Positions 15,061-24,100 of a stretch of 28,919 bases of DNA are shown piece by piece. This stretch comes from JAKVAV01 sp964635965 (lineage in GTDB: Bacteria > Bacteroidota > Bacteroidia > Flavobacteriales_D > Cryomorphaceae): the NCBI GenBank assembly GCA_964635965.1, contig CAZWQX010000033.1:1-28919 (forward strand). Reading direction: 5' to 3'. The notes beneath the pieces were generated by a model. That model was not told the origin of the DNA and searched no databases. It saw only the letters and a list, made by a program, of their open reading frames with translations. Every line of letters starts with the position of its first letter. The stretch's first letter is position 1. The position numbers were made by a program, and so were the translations under genes.

Positions 15061-16415
15061 TGGATTCCCTGATTCGTAAATACAACGTTGCCGTTCCCAG
15101 ATACACTAGTTATCCCACGGTACCCAATTGGAAAACAAGCGAATTTGATCAGCACGAATACATTACCCATTTTAAAGAAGGATTAAAGGCCGCTAATCAT
15201 GAGGGTATTTCCTTATACATCCATCTTCCTTATTGCGAGAGTTTGTGTACTTATTGTGGCTGCAATACCAGGATAACCGTAAATCATCAAGTTGAAGGTC
15301 CTTATATAGACGCACTTTTGAAAGAGTGGTTGATCTACCGTTCCATGTTTGAAACCAAGCCCAGAATTGCGGAAATCCATCTGGGTGGAGGTACACCGAC
15401 TTTTTTTTCCGTTGCTCAGCTAAAAAGATTGGTTAACGGCTTACTCGAAAATTCAGAGGTTGCCGAAGACGCATCATTTAGCTTTGAAGCTCACCCCGCA
15501 AACACCACTGATGAGCATCTCACAGAGCTAAAGACTCTCGGATTTGATAGGTTAAGCCTAGGGGTTCAGGACTTTGACCCGAAAGTTCAAGCCGCAATAA
15601 ATCGCAAGCAGACACCCGAAGATGTGGCTCGAGTTACGACAAAAGCTCGAGCGTTGGGATATCGATCGGTAAATTTTGATTTGGTTTATGGTCTTCCCTT
15701 TCAAACCTTGGATGGGGTTTTGAACGCGGTTGATGAGGTGATAAATTTAAAACCTGACAGAATTGCATTTTACAGTTATGCCCATGTCCCATGGAAACGA
15801 CCCGGACAAAGAGCGTATGATGAGAGTGACTTGCCGAAGGGAAAAGCCAAGCTCGATCTTTTTATTCAAGGAAGAAAGAAGTTGATGGAAGCCGGATATC
15901 ACGCAATAGGTTTTGACCACTTTGCTTTGGACTCAGACTCTCTTTACAAGTCTTATGAAAGTGGTACCATGCACCGCAACTTCATGGGGTATACGGATCG
16001 AAAAACTGAATACTTAATTGGTTTAGGCGCCAGTTCTATAAGTGACATAGGTTCGGCCTTTGCCCAAAATGCAAAATCTGTTGAGGGTTATTTGAAAAAG
16101 GTGAATGAGTCAACTCTGCCCTTGGTAAAAGGTCATTTACTCACCGTGGATGAGAAAATGATTCGTCAGCACATCTTGAATCTAACTTGCAAACACCGCA
16201 CTTCTTGGGCCTTCGGGAGTAAGGGCGAAAGAGAGTATATGCGAGATCGACTGTCAAAGTTGAGAGATGCCGATTCGGATCAACTCGTAGAATACGGAAT
16301 GGATTGGATTCGCCTTACAGAGAAAGGAAGGTATTTCGTTCGGAACATTTGTTCTGCCTTTGATAAAGACTACGATGGTAGTATGGTTTCTCGCAGTTAC
16401 AGTATGGGGATTTGA
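15060..16415 (+). CDS. hemN: HemN: oxygen-independent coproporphyrinogen III oxidase (radical SAM)
   Basis: From the ATG at 15060 the product is 451 residues; a TTG nine bases upstream is in frame but less likely. The radical-SAM iron-sulfur motif is C59-x3-C63-x2-C66-x-C68 (PYCESLCTYCGC), aligned with E. coli HemN C62-C66-C69-C71, and the preceding Tyr (Y53) matches the SAM-contact Tyr. The Gly-rich GGGTPTFF segment near residue 107 and the HemN C-terminal domain are present. It decarboxylates coproporphyrinogen III to protoporphyrinogen IX without oxygen. Overlap with the upstream gene (TGATG) joins haem supply to the cbb3 operon, which fits low-oxygen control. No clear terminator follows; a 10-base palindrome CCTAATTAGG lies at 16421-16430. 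Confidence 0.95.
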   Translation: MDSLIRKYNVAVPRYTSYPTVPNWKTSEFDQHEYITHFKEGLKAANHEGISLYIHLPYCESLCTYCGCNTRITVNHQVEGPYIDALLKEWLIYRSMFETKPRIAEIHLGGGTPTFFSVAQLKRLVNGLLENSEVAEDASFSFEAHPANTTDEHLTELKTLGFDRLSLGVQDFDPKVQAAINRKQTPEDVARVTTKARALGYRSVNFDLVYGLPFQTLDGVLNAVDEVINLKPDRIAFYSYAHVPWKRPGQRAYDESDLPKGKAKLDLFIQGRKKLMEAGYHAIGFDHFALDSDSLYKSYESGTMHRNFMGYTDRKTEYLIGLGASSISDIGSAFAQNAKSVEGYLKKVNESTLPLVKGHLLTVDEKMIRQHILNLTCKHRTSWAFGSKGEREYMRDRLSKLRDADSDQLVEYGMDWIRLTEKGRYFVRNICSAFDKDYDGSMVSRSYSMGI

Positions 16416-16461
16416 ATGCTCCTAATTAGGCAACGTCAAGGGGTTATAAACGTCAGTTTAT

Positions 16462-16469
16462 TACCTTAG
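16462..16469 (+). promoter_or_regulatory. Candidate -7 box (TACCTTAG) for the T9SS cargo gene
   Basis: It has five of six fixed positions of TAnnTTTG and lies 17 bases before the ATG at 16487. No clear -33 element is seen. Confidence 0.35.
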
Positions 16470-16486
16470 AAGTTTAAACCTGTACT

Positions 16487-19400
16487 ATGAATTCCTCGCT
16501 CTATTGCCTAAAGCGCATCAGCTTTATTGTATTGCTATTTATTTCTTATTCTGTGGTTGCCGGAGATAGAGGAACACCCTTTATTCATAACACCGGTCAG
16601 TGGGTTGAACCATTTTCCTACAAACTAGAACTTACGAATCTTACGGTTTTCACAGAAGCTTCAGGATTCACTTTTGTGGCTAGGGAATCTATAGAACACA
16701 TCCACGATCATAAGTTCAAGAATAACTATGAGCGTTACCATAATCACCACCATAAAACTCCTGAAACGCGCTTAGCACACGCCTTTAGGTTAACGTTCGT
16801 AAATGCGAATCAAATCTCGTTTTCGGGAGAAAAAAGATTGAGTTCCTATCACAATTACTTTTTAGGAAATGACCGATCAAGGTGGAGAGGTCATGTACCT
16901 CTATTTGAAGAGTTGATTTCATCTGATTTATATGAAGGAATTCATCTGAGTGCGGTGGTTGAAAAAGGTAGTCTTAAATATGATTACATAGTCTCTCCCG
17001 GCGCCGATCCCAATCAAATCCGATTTTCTTACAGCGGATTAGATGACTTTCAATTGTCTGAGGGCAAACTACAGTTGCTCACCTCGGTAGGGACATTTGT
17101 TGAGTCGATTCCAAGAAGTTACCAAATAATTGATGGTGAGGAATTTGATATTCCCTGTGAATATTTTTTGAATGAAGACGGTTCCGTTTCGTTCAACTTT
17201 CCCGATGGATTTGATCCCGCATACCCTCTTGTTGTAGACCCAACATTGGTGGCGGCTACTCTTTCGGGAACAGGTTCAGGGAGCAGTAACTATGGACACG
17301 GGGCTGCTTTCGATTTGGCTGGAAACATCTACACGCATGCCAGGTCATTCGGCTCAGCCTACCCTACAAATGAAGGTTCATTTCAAGAGGCATATGGTGG
17401 TGGTTCTACTGATGCAGCAGTCAGCAAACTCACTCCTGATGGTTCTGATTTAATATTTGCATCCTTCATTGGAGGAAATGGGGGTGAACTTCCGATTTCC
17501 TCCGTGGTCAACGGAAACGGTGATCTTTACTTATATGGAAATACAACCTCTCCTGATTTTCCGACTTCGGCTGGTGCGATCCAAGAAAGTTATGGCGGAG
17601 GTGGTTTCGACATTTTTGTGACGGCCTTTAGTAATGATGGTTCTGAGTTGGTTGGGTCTACCTATCTTGGAGGCTCTGATACGGATGGTTCTAACAACCT
17701 TGGAGGTGTGGGCTATGATGGTCTTCGTGGAGAAATCAATTTGAACTTTAATGGAGAGGTTTATTTGGTTAGTGGAAGTTCGAGCGCTGATTTTCCAACT
17801 ACCGCTGGAGTTGCTCAAGAAACCAAAGATAGCGGACAGGATGGTGTCGTCGTCAAAATGTCACCAGACCTATCTGAAATTGTTTGGTCGACCTTTTTGG
17901 GGGGGACTGTTGACGATATGGCTTATGGCGTAAGGATCAAGGATGATCAAACTGTCTACATTGCGGGGGCAGTTGGTGGAAGCATAAATGGAGGTAATGG
18001 AGGAGGATTTGTGACCACCGCCAACGCCTATCAAACTGATTTTGCCGGCGGTGCTAATGACGCTTTCGTCACTCAACTCGCTGAAGACGGTTCCTCAATC
18101 TTGAATAGTACATTCCTGGGAGAATCAAGTGGTGACCGAGCTTACTTCCTCGATTTTGATAACCAGAATGATGTATGGGTGTACATGTATTCACAGAGTT
18201 CGTGGGATGTTACAGATGGTGCTTGGGGAACGGGAACGGGAAATGTTTTGGTCCATAAATTGAGCGAAGATTTGAGTGAATTACTTGTCACAAGTTACCT
18301 TAGTACTTCAGGTAACGCCTCAGGCACGCCCGTTGCATTTATGGTTGATTTGTGCAATGACATTTATATCAGTGCCTATGGCACACAAGGTGGAACTTTC
18401 GTGGCTAGTGAGGATGCACTTTTTTCTACCGGGGGATTCTACGTGGGAGTTTATGAGGAAGAGATGAGCGATTTGGTTTATGGAACCTACTACACGGGAA
18501 CTCACGTTGATGGTGGGACCAGTCGTTTTGATAAACAAGGAATTGTTTACCAAGGAGTTTGCTCAGGAGGGGGATTTAATACTACTGATGATGCCTGGGC
18601 TACAGGACAAAATACGGGTTGGGATATTGGAGTATTTAAAATTGACTTTGAAATTGAAACGGTAAATGCCGTTGCAAGTGCAGCAGGCCAGTTGACGGGT
18701 TGTGCTCCTCATACCATCGATTTTGAAAACTTCAGCACGGGAGAGTCTTTTTTATGGAATTTTGGAAACGGAGATGAGACGGATGAGTTCGCTCCCTCTT
18801 ACACTTACACTGAACCTGGTGAATATTTGGTTTCCTTGATCGTTGAAGATTTAGAAAGCTGTAATCTGAGAGATACTGCGTTCATTCCAATTCAGGTTTT
18901 TGAAGAAGTAGAATTTGTGGCCGATTTTGATTTTACCGTTGATTGCGAAACAGGTACAATCGAAATCACCGATGCATCTCAAGGACCGGGTGACATGGAG
19001 TACCAATGGGATATGGGAGACGGTACAATCCTTACCGACGTCAATCCTTCGCATACATACGAACTCCCTGGAGAGTATACGGTGGTGCTCACACTTGAAA
19101 GTGATGCATGTAACGAAATTGTGGTCTTGGAACAGATTGTTGAATATGTGCCATTTGTGCAGGCAGACTTCAGTGTCGATGTGGTTGATTTTTGCGATGA
19201 TTTCATCATACAAATCAATGATGGATCCGATAATGCTGAAGAATATACTTGGGATTTAGGTGATGGAACCATTCTAACTGACCCGGGAAGTTTTCAGTAT
19301 ACATATGAATCGTCGGGAACTTATGAGATTCAACTAATTGTTTCTTCTGATGAGGCTTGCATAGGCACTGATACAAGCACTGTGGAAATAGAAGTTCCCG

Positions 19401-20374
19401 AACCGCCTGTTTTAGATCCTGTATTAACAATTGAACAGACGGGACTATGCCAGGATCTAACTGCGCTTGGTATTCTCGATCCAAACGGACCCGCAGGGAC
19501 ATATTCTTGGACAATCGATGGCGTTGAAGAAGGAAATGAGCCTGCGCTGGAGTTTACCGTTTCAACTCCGGGAGTTTATGAAATTCAGGTTACTGTTGTA
19601 GATGCGGTCTGCGGAGTAGTTTATCAAGTTGGTCAAGAGTTTGAATTCTTTCAAACACTGGGGTATGATCTGCCACCTTCAGTATTCCTCTGTTATTATG
19701 AAGATAATTTGATCCTAGATGCAACGGTTCCTTATCCAGATGCTATTTACAATTGGAATAATGGATTATCGAGCGAACCGACTCTTACGGTAACAAAAGA
19801 AGGTGATTACGAAGTCGAGGTGTTTTTTAACGGTTGTGTCGACGTTCAGTCTACTGATGTAAATATTGGAGGTGAATTTCCACTGGCGTTTGACGCCCTG
19901 ATTTGCGAGGATCAGTCGAACATAATTGAGTTTGAACAGACTTCTTTTATTGATACCGTTATTTGGGACAATGGACAGACGGGTTTTTCGGTCGAAGTAT
20001 TTGAGTCGGGATATTACCCTTTTACTGCAATAGATGTGGTGGGTTGTGAGCAAATCGATAGCCTCCTGACTATTCCGCGTGATGATGACCCGAATATTGA
20101 GGTTCCCAATGTGTTTTCACCGAATGGTGATGGAAGAAATGATGTCTGGCAAATTCAAGGAGATCCTTTAGTTTATTACGATATGTTAGTGTACAACCGT
20201 TGGGGAAGATCGGTATTTCAGACCAATGAAGTCTATGGAAGCTGGAATGGAGACAACCTCGAAGGTTCGGGTGAAGCGTTAAATGAAGATACCTTCATGT
20301 ACATACTCACCTACCGTGACCAGTGTGATCTGGAGAACCAAGTAAAAACGGGAGACTTGAAAATACTTCGATAA
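16487..20374 (+). CDS. Large secreted protein with SBBP-type repeats, PKD domains and a T9SS type B C-terminal domain
   Basis: The product is 1295 residues. A signal peptide (about 1-25) is followed by a region starting GTPFIHNTGQW that resembles the N-terminal domain found before SBBP repeats in Bacteroidota (about 30-250). About 270-700 contains repeated units such as FPTSAGAIQESYGGG and LVGSTYLGGSDTDG, the SBBP beta-propeller pattern. PKD modules follow from about 735 (LWNFGNGDE, YQWDMGDGT, YTWDLGDGT). The end, from about 1207 (VPNVFSPNGDGRNDVW, later YNRWGRSVF and GDLKILR), is the gliding-motility-associated C-terminal sorting domain recognised by T9SS. The product is expected on the cell surface or released. 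An adhesive or structural role is inferred; no catalytic motif is visible. Confidence 0.93.
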   Translation: MNSSLYCLKRISFIVLLFISYSVVAGDRGTPFIHNTGQWVEPFSYKLELTNLTVFTEASGFTFVARESIEHIHDHKFKNNYERYHNHHHKTPETRLAHAFRLTFVNANQISFSGEKRLSSYHNYFLGNDRSRWRGHVPLFEELISSDLYEGIHLSAVVEKGSLKYDYIVSPGADPNQIRFSYSGLDDFQLSEGKLQLLTSVGTFVESIPRSYQIIDGEEFDIPCEYFLNEDGSVSFNFPDGFDPAYPLVVDPTLVAATLSGTGSGSSNYGHGAAFDLAGNIYTHARSFGSAYPTNEGSFQEAYGGGSTDAAVSKLTPDGSDLIFASFIGGNGGELPISSVVNGNGDLYLYGNTTSPDFPTSAGAIQESYGGGGFDIFVTAFSNDGSELVGSTYLGGSDTDGSNNLGGVGYDGLRGEINLNFNGEVYLVSGSSSADFPTTAGVAQETKDSGQDGVVVKMSPDLSEIVWSTFLGGTVDDMAYGVRIKDDQTVYIAGAVGGSINGGNGGGFVTTANAYQTDFAGGANDAFVTQLAEDGSSILNSTFLGESSGDRAYFLDFDNQNDVWVYMYSQSSWDVTDGAWGTGTGNVLVHKLSEDLSELLVTSYLSTSGNASGTPVAFMVDLCNDIYISAYGTQGGTFVASEDALFSTGGFYVGVYEEEMSDLVYGTYYTGTHVDGGTSRFDKQGIVYQGVCSGGGFNTTDDAWATGQNTGWDIGVFKIDFEIETVNAVASAAGQLTGCAPHTIDFENFSTGESFLWNFGNGDETDEFAPSYTYTEPGEYLVSLIVEDLESCNLRDTAFIPIQVFEEVEFVADFDFTVDCETGTIEITDASQGPGDMEYQWDMGDGTILTDVNPSHTYELPGEYTVVLTLESDACNEIVVLEQIVEYVPFVQADFSVDVVDFCDDFIIQINDGSDNAEEYTWDLGDGTILTDPGSFQYTYESSGTYEIQLIVSSDEACIGTDTSTVEIEVPEPPVLDPVLTIEQTGLCQDLTALGILDPNGPAGTYSWTIDGVEEGNEPALEFTVSTPGVYEIQVTVVDAVCGVVYQVGQEFEFFQTLGYDLPPSVFLCYYEDNLILDATVPYPDAIYNWNNGLSSEPTLTVTKEGDYEVEVFFNGCVDVQSTDVNIGGEFPLAFDALICEDQSNIIEFEQTSFIDTVIWDNGQTGFSVEVFESGYYPFTAIDVVGCEQIDSLLTIPRDDDPNIEVPNVFSPNGDGRNDVWQIQGDPLVYYDMLVYNRWGRSVFQTNEVYGSWNGDNLEGSGEALNEDTFMYILTYRDQCDLENQVKTGDLKILR

Positions 20375-20642
20375 TACATCTCAAAAGGTGAAATAATTGC
20401 TATGCATCTGAAATAAATGTATAATAATTATAAAAATTTAAAGCCTTGTCTAATTGCCTTTCTTTTTATTGAATTGAAGTTTAACCTTTGACTTCGAAAT
20501 TGATCCTCAGGTTATCTTATCATTAAGCGATGATATTTTTTAATTCGTCGGGGTTATAATAAGGTTAATCTTAGGTAATGCTGGACTTTTTGGATTGGGT
20601 TTTCTATCTTTGAAGGAACCAATCAACTTAACCAACTCTCAG
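20375..20642. other. AT-rich intergenic region (268 bases)
   Basis: I see no terminator and no supported gene; the longest ATG frame noted is 24 codons (from 20417) and has no support. The only recognisable element is the -7 box at 20605-20612. GGGGTTATAA (20550-20559) recurs at 16440-16449 upstream of the preceding gene, but at a different distance from its -7 box. Confidence 0.6.
20605..20612 (+). promoter_or_regulatory. -7 promoter box TATCTTTG for the GIY-YIG-like gene
   Basis: It is a full match to TAnnTTTG, ending 30 bases before the ATG at 20643. Because the box lies inside the longer reading frame that begins with TTG at 20595, it argues that the ATG is the true start. A TTTTTG (20587-20592) upstream is closer than the usual -33 spacing. 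Confidence 0.6.
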
Positions 20643-21014
20643 ATGCTAACCACAAGCGAGATTTATCGATTCACCCCTCAGAATGTAGAGACTTTCGTCT
20701 CTTCACTCAAAGGTGTCTACGTACTCTACGACGAAAAGAAGATTCCCATTTATTATGGTAAATCAGAAAAAATCGGATTGAACAAGAAGATTTCTGTTCA
20801 TTTTGATTCTCTCGATCCTACCATCAGCAATGCTGCGTATTTTTCATTTGAAGAAGTACGAAGACCTGCAAAGAGGTTGTTGCAGTTGCTGAAACTGCAC
20901 CGCACCATTTACAAATCCCAGCCCGTTTGTAACCAACGAATTGAGGAACAGGCTGAAGCCGCGGCGAAAGAAATTTCGGGAAACAAAATTTTAACGACGG
21001 CTTTCTTGAGATAA
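20643..21014 (+). CDS. Small GIY-YIG-fold-like protein with substituted catalytic positions
   Basis: From the ATG at 20643 the product is 123 residues, soluble, with no signal peptide. Residues 24-41 (GVYVLYDEKKIPIYYGKS) match the GIY...YIG strand pair of GIY-YIG nucleases. KKISVHF (48-54) lines up with the R-containing KRLRSHF-type segment, and QPVCN (93-97) with the terminal RPRYN of UvrC-like domains. At the catalytic positions the Arg appears as Lys (K49) and the metal-binding Glu, 12 residues before the final Asn, appears as Leu. Nuclease activity is therefore doubtful; a DNA/RNA-binding or structural role is possible. It has its own promoter and a strong terminator, so it is a single-gene unit. 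The family call rests on motif alignment by eye. Confidence 0.75.
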   Translation: MLTTSEIYRFTPQNVETFVSSLKGVYVLYDEKKIPIYYGKSEKIGLNKKISVHFDSLDPTISNAAYFSFEEVRRPAKRLLQLLKLHRTIYKSQPVCNQRIEEQAEAAAKEISGNKILTTAFLR

Positions 21015-21043
21015 AGATTCAAGATGCTTGCACTAGTTCTTTT

Positions 21044-21070
21044 AAAAGCGGTACTCCACCGCTTTTTTTT
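21044..21070 (+). terminator. Rho-independent terminator after the GIY-YIG-like gene
   Basis: A perfect 9-bp stem (AAAAGCGGT / ACCGCTTTT) with a five-base loop is followed by more T's, 29 bases after the stop. Read on the minus strand it has only a TTTT tail, so it may also weakly terminate the convergent PKD gene. A second imperfect hairpin (around 21077-21095, core AGAAC-GGT-GTTCT) lies between this element and the PKD gene's stop. Confidence 0.9.
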
Positions 21071-21153
21071 GTGTCCAGAAGAACGGTGTTCTCCTCCGGT
21101 GTTTTAGAGGTGCGTAATCAGTTCAATTAAGCACACGCAAAGATGAATGGACT

Positions 21154-24100
21154 CTACCTAATGAGAGTGACATGACCGAAAAATTCATAGGAAATTGATC
21201 TTAAATCCTGAACGCGAACTTTCCAGACATATAGCTGAGGTTCCGCGTAGTATGAACTTCCTTCGGAATTACCCTGCCACTTGCCATTGATGTCGTCCGT
21301 TTCCCAAATAAGCTCTCCGTACCTGTTGAATATTGAGAATAAATAACCCTCAGGAAGAGCTCGCTCCATTACCGGAAAAAATTTGTCGTTAATTCCGTCT
21401 TCATTTGGAGTGAATGAGTTTGGCATCCAAAAGAGTAATTCATCCAAGACTTCAATCTGAAAATAAAACGTGTCGATGAAACAAGTTAGTTCATCAGTGA
21501 CACTTACACCTATAATCTCACTGCCATTCGGAGAGAAATTGGGTTGATCGCACTGCGCGCACTCCAATCCACTCGGAGTAAACCAGCTGTGATTCTGAAA
21601 TGGACCGGGATCAAAACCGAAATCAACTACGGTTCCAAAATTGATAATGGTGTCTGACCAAATTGGTTGAATCGATGGTCGAATATAATTGGCGTCCAGA
21701 TTAATAAATTCGGTGCAATTATTGGTATCGGTAACAAAAACGACTAACTCTTGGTCCTGTTGGCCAACTAAATACGGGAATTGCGCTTCCGGGTCGCTCA
21801 CAAATTCTGCGGGTTCCCATACATAAGATTCTCCTCCATAGGCGGCTAAGAATATAGTATCTTCTATACAAGCCAATCCGTTTGGTGCGCTTACGTTCAT
21901 TTCGGGATAGACCTGAAGAGGTTTGGAAATCGTATCCGTGCAACCAGTGTTCGTATTGGACGCAATTAGTGTGATATCATACATGCCACCTTCAGGGTAG
22001 TTATAAACCACATCCTCCGATATAGTGAAGAATCCATCTCCTAAATACCAGATGTAATCGGTACCGCCAACTGATGTATTGGTAAGGGTGTCGGGGATAC
22101 CAAAACAGTGGACTGTATCTTCGAAAGCGATTTCATTATTTCTGTCGAATCCTGCCAATGTCAAATTCACTTGAAAAGGATATTCCGTAGTTGCAGTACA
22201 AGCAGAATCGGCAGACCAGGTGATCAATTGAATATTTGTAGATCCACCGGCAGGAATTTGATCGTAATAGTAAGTTACAGGGTTTACCATTGACGAGTCT
22301 ACTCCATTTCCAAACTCCCAAGTGAAATAAGCAACATCCGTGGAGTCAATAATCTCCATTGAAACCGAATCATACAAACAGATTTCATCCGTGCTTAGAA
22401 TAAAATCCGCTACAGGTCCTTCAATTATGAAATCTTGAGAGTAGTTTCCAATACAACCATATGTCGTCCCCACCTCTAAACTTACCGTGTAGATTCCCGG
22501 TTCCTCATAAATAGTACCTACAGTAGGGTTATTTACAACCGGAGCGCCGGTTCCCAGATCCCAATCCAAGTAATCAAAAACAAAAGCATTACTGGTATCG
22601 GTAAATTCAATCAGAATGGGGTAACACAAGTTTTCCAATCCATCGACATTCGTGCTAAACCCAACATTAGGATAGGACTGAACGGAAATATAGTCGACTA
22701 CGGTTAATGTATCGTAACACCCGGCATCGTTCTGGACAACCAGAGTCACGTCATACTCTCCGGCATTTGGAAAGTCGCCGTCAAACGATGCTTGATCAGA
22801 TAGTTGACCAGTTTCGATTTCCCATTCATAATAGGGGTAGTTTTGATTTTGTGCTGATAATACAACCCCGTCTCCGGCGCATAATTGTGTATCTGAAGCG
22901 CTGAAAGCTGCGTTCGGAATATCAGGACTTAAAATCAGATCGGTTTCACCACTGCAACCAAGCACATCAGTTACTGTGAGATTTATGGAATAAGGTGAGG
23001 TAAACTCGCTGCCGAATGTGAACGTAATTGCCGAATCAGCGCTAACATTTCCTAATCCAAAATTCCATTCCCAGGTTGCAACGGTTGTATCGGTCTCGGT
23101 TAAATCTGCAAAATTCACGGTCATTGGGATGCAGAATCCTTCTACCTCGAACCCTATCTCTGGTTCTACCCCAAAAACACTTAAAGTCGTGGATGCTGTA
23201 TCACTACATCCATTGACATCGAAGACAATGAGCGAGATATCAAAATCCCCTGAATTAAATTCTTCGAATGAAAAAAAAGGCGAATCTCCCCTTTGTGGAG
23301 CAGGTGTCATTCCAGGGTCGAAAACCCAGGCATAACCATCTCCATTTGACTCAAAAACATCAACCGATGCTGACGCATCGAGACCAACCATATCTTCTAC
23401 ACAATATAAGTCAGGAGTTGCCAAATTTGCTTCAACATCGCGTATCCTAACGGTAATTGTATCTTGGAAAGGTGCACAACCTGTGGAAGCAACAGAAGTC
23501 AAAACCACTTGATAGTCTCCTGTATTAGCATAAGTGTGGATTGTACTTTGTTCTGAGCTGCTGGTGAAGCTTTGACCATCTCCAAAATCATAAGTCCATG
23601 AGTCCGCACCCGTGATATCTCCGATAAACTCTACTTCATAAGGGTTCTCACAATTCAGTGCCGAATAAAAGTGCCCAACAGGACCTAGAACTTCGATGGC
23701 ATCAGAATAGGTCGTGCTGCTAACACAGCCATTGTAATTGACGAGAAGAGTAATATCATGAGAGCCCGCATAAGAGTCGTATCCTCCGCTAAAATCGGGA
23801 TCATAGGGGCAACCTGATATTGTATTTTCATCTGATTGTATGGTCCACATATCAGTATCAATCCCAGGAATGTTCAAAGCACTGAAATCCACTTCTTCAC
23901 CAGGACATACTTGAACGGGACCAAAATCGAGATCTGGACTGACTTGTGTCCCCACGTTTATCGGGATAACAAATGATGTATCTGTACAACCTTCTTCAGT
24001 AGTGATGACCACAAAAGACTCGAAATCACCGTCGGTAGGGTATGTGTAATTAACCTGATCGGTGTCATTGACGGTGATAATTGTTCCGTCTCCCATGTGA

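Noticed and set aside
16421..16430. CCTAATTAGG palindrome after hemN, similar to the half-sites CCTAA/TTAGG at 1733-1750
   Set aside because: The spacer differs (0 versus 4 bases), so the two would not be the same operator; no T-run for a terminator.
16440..16449. GGGGTTATAA shared with 20550-20559, upstream of two consecutive plus-strand genes
   Set aside because: Ten bases only, at different distances from the -7 boxes; likely chance in AT-rich gaps.
20417..20491. A 24-codon frame in the AT-rich gap
   Set aside because: No ribosome-binding signal, promoter or recognisable sequence supports it.
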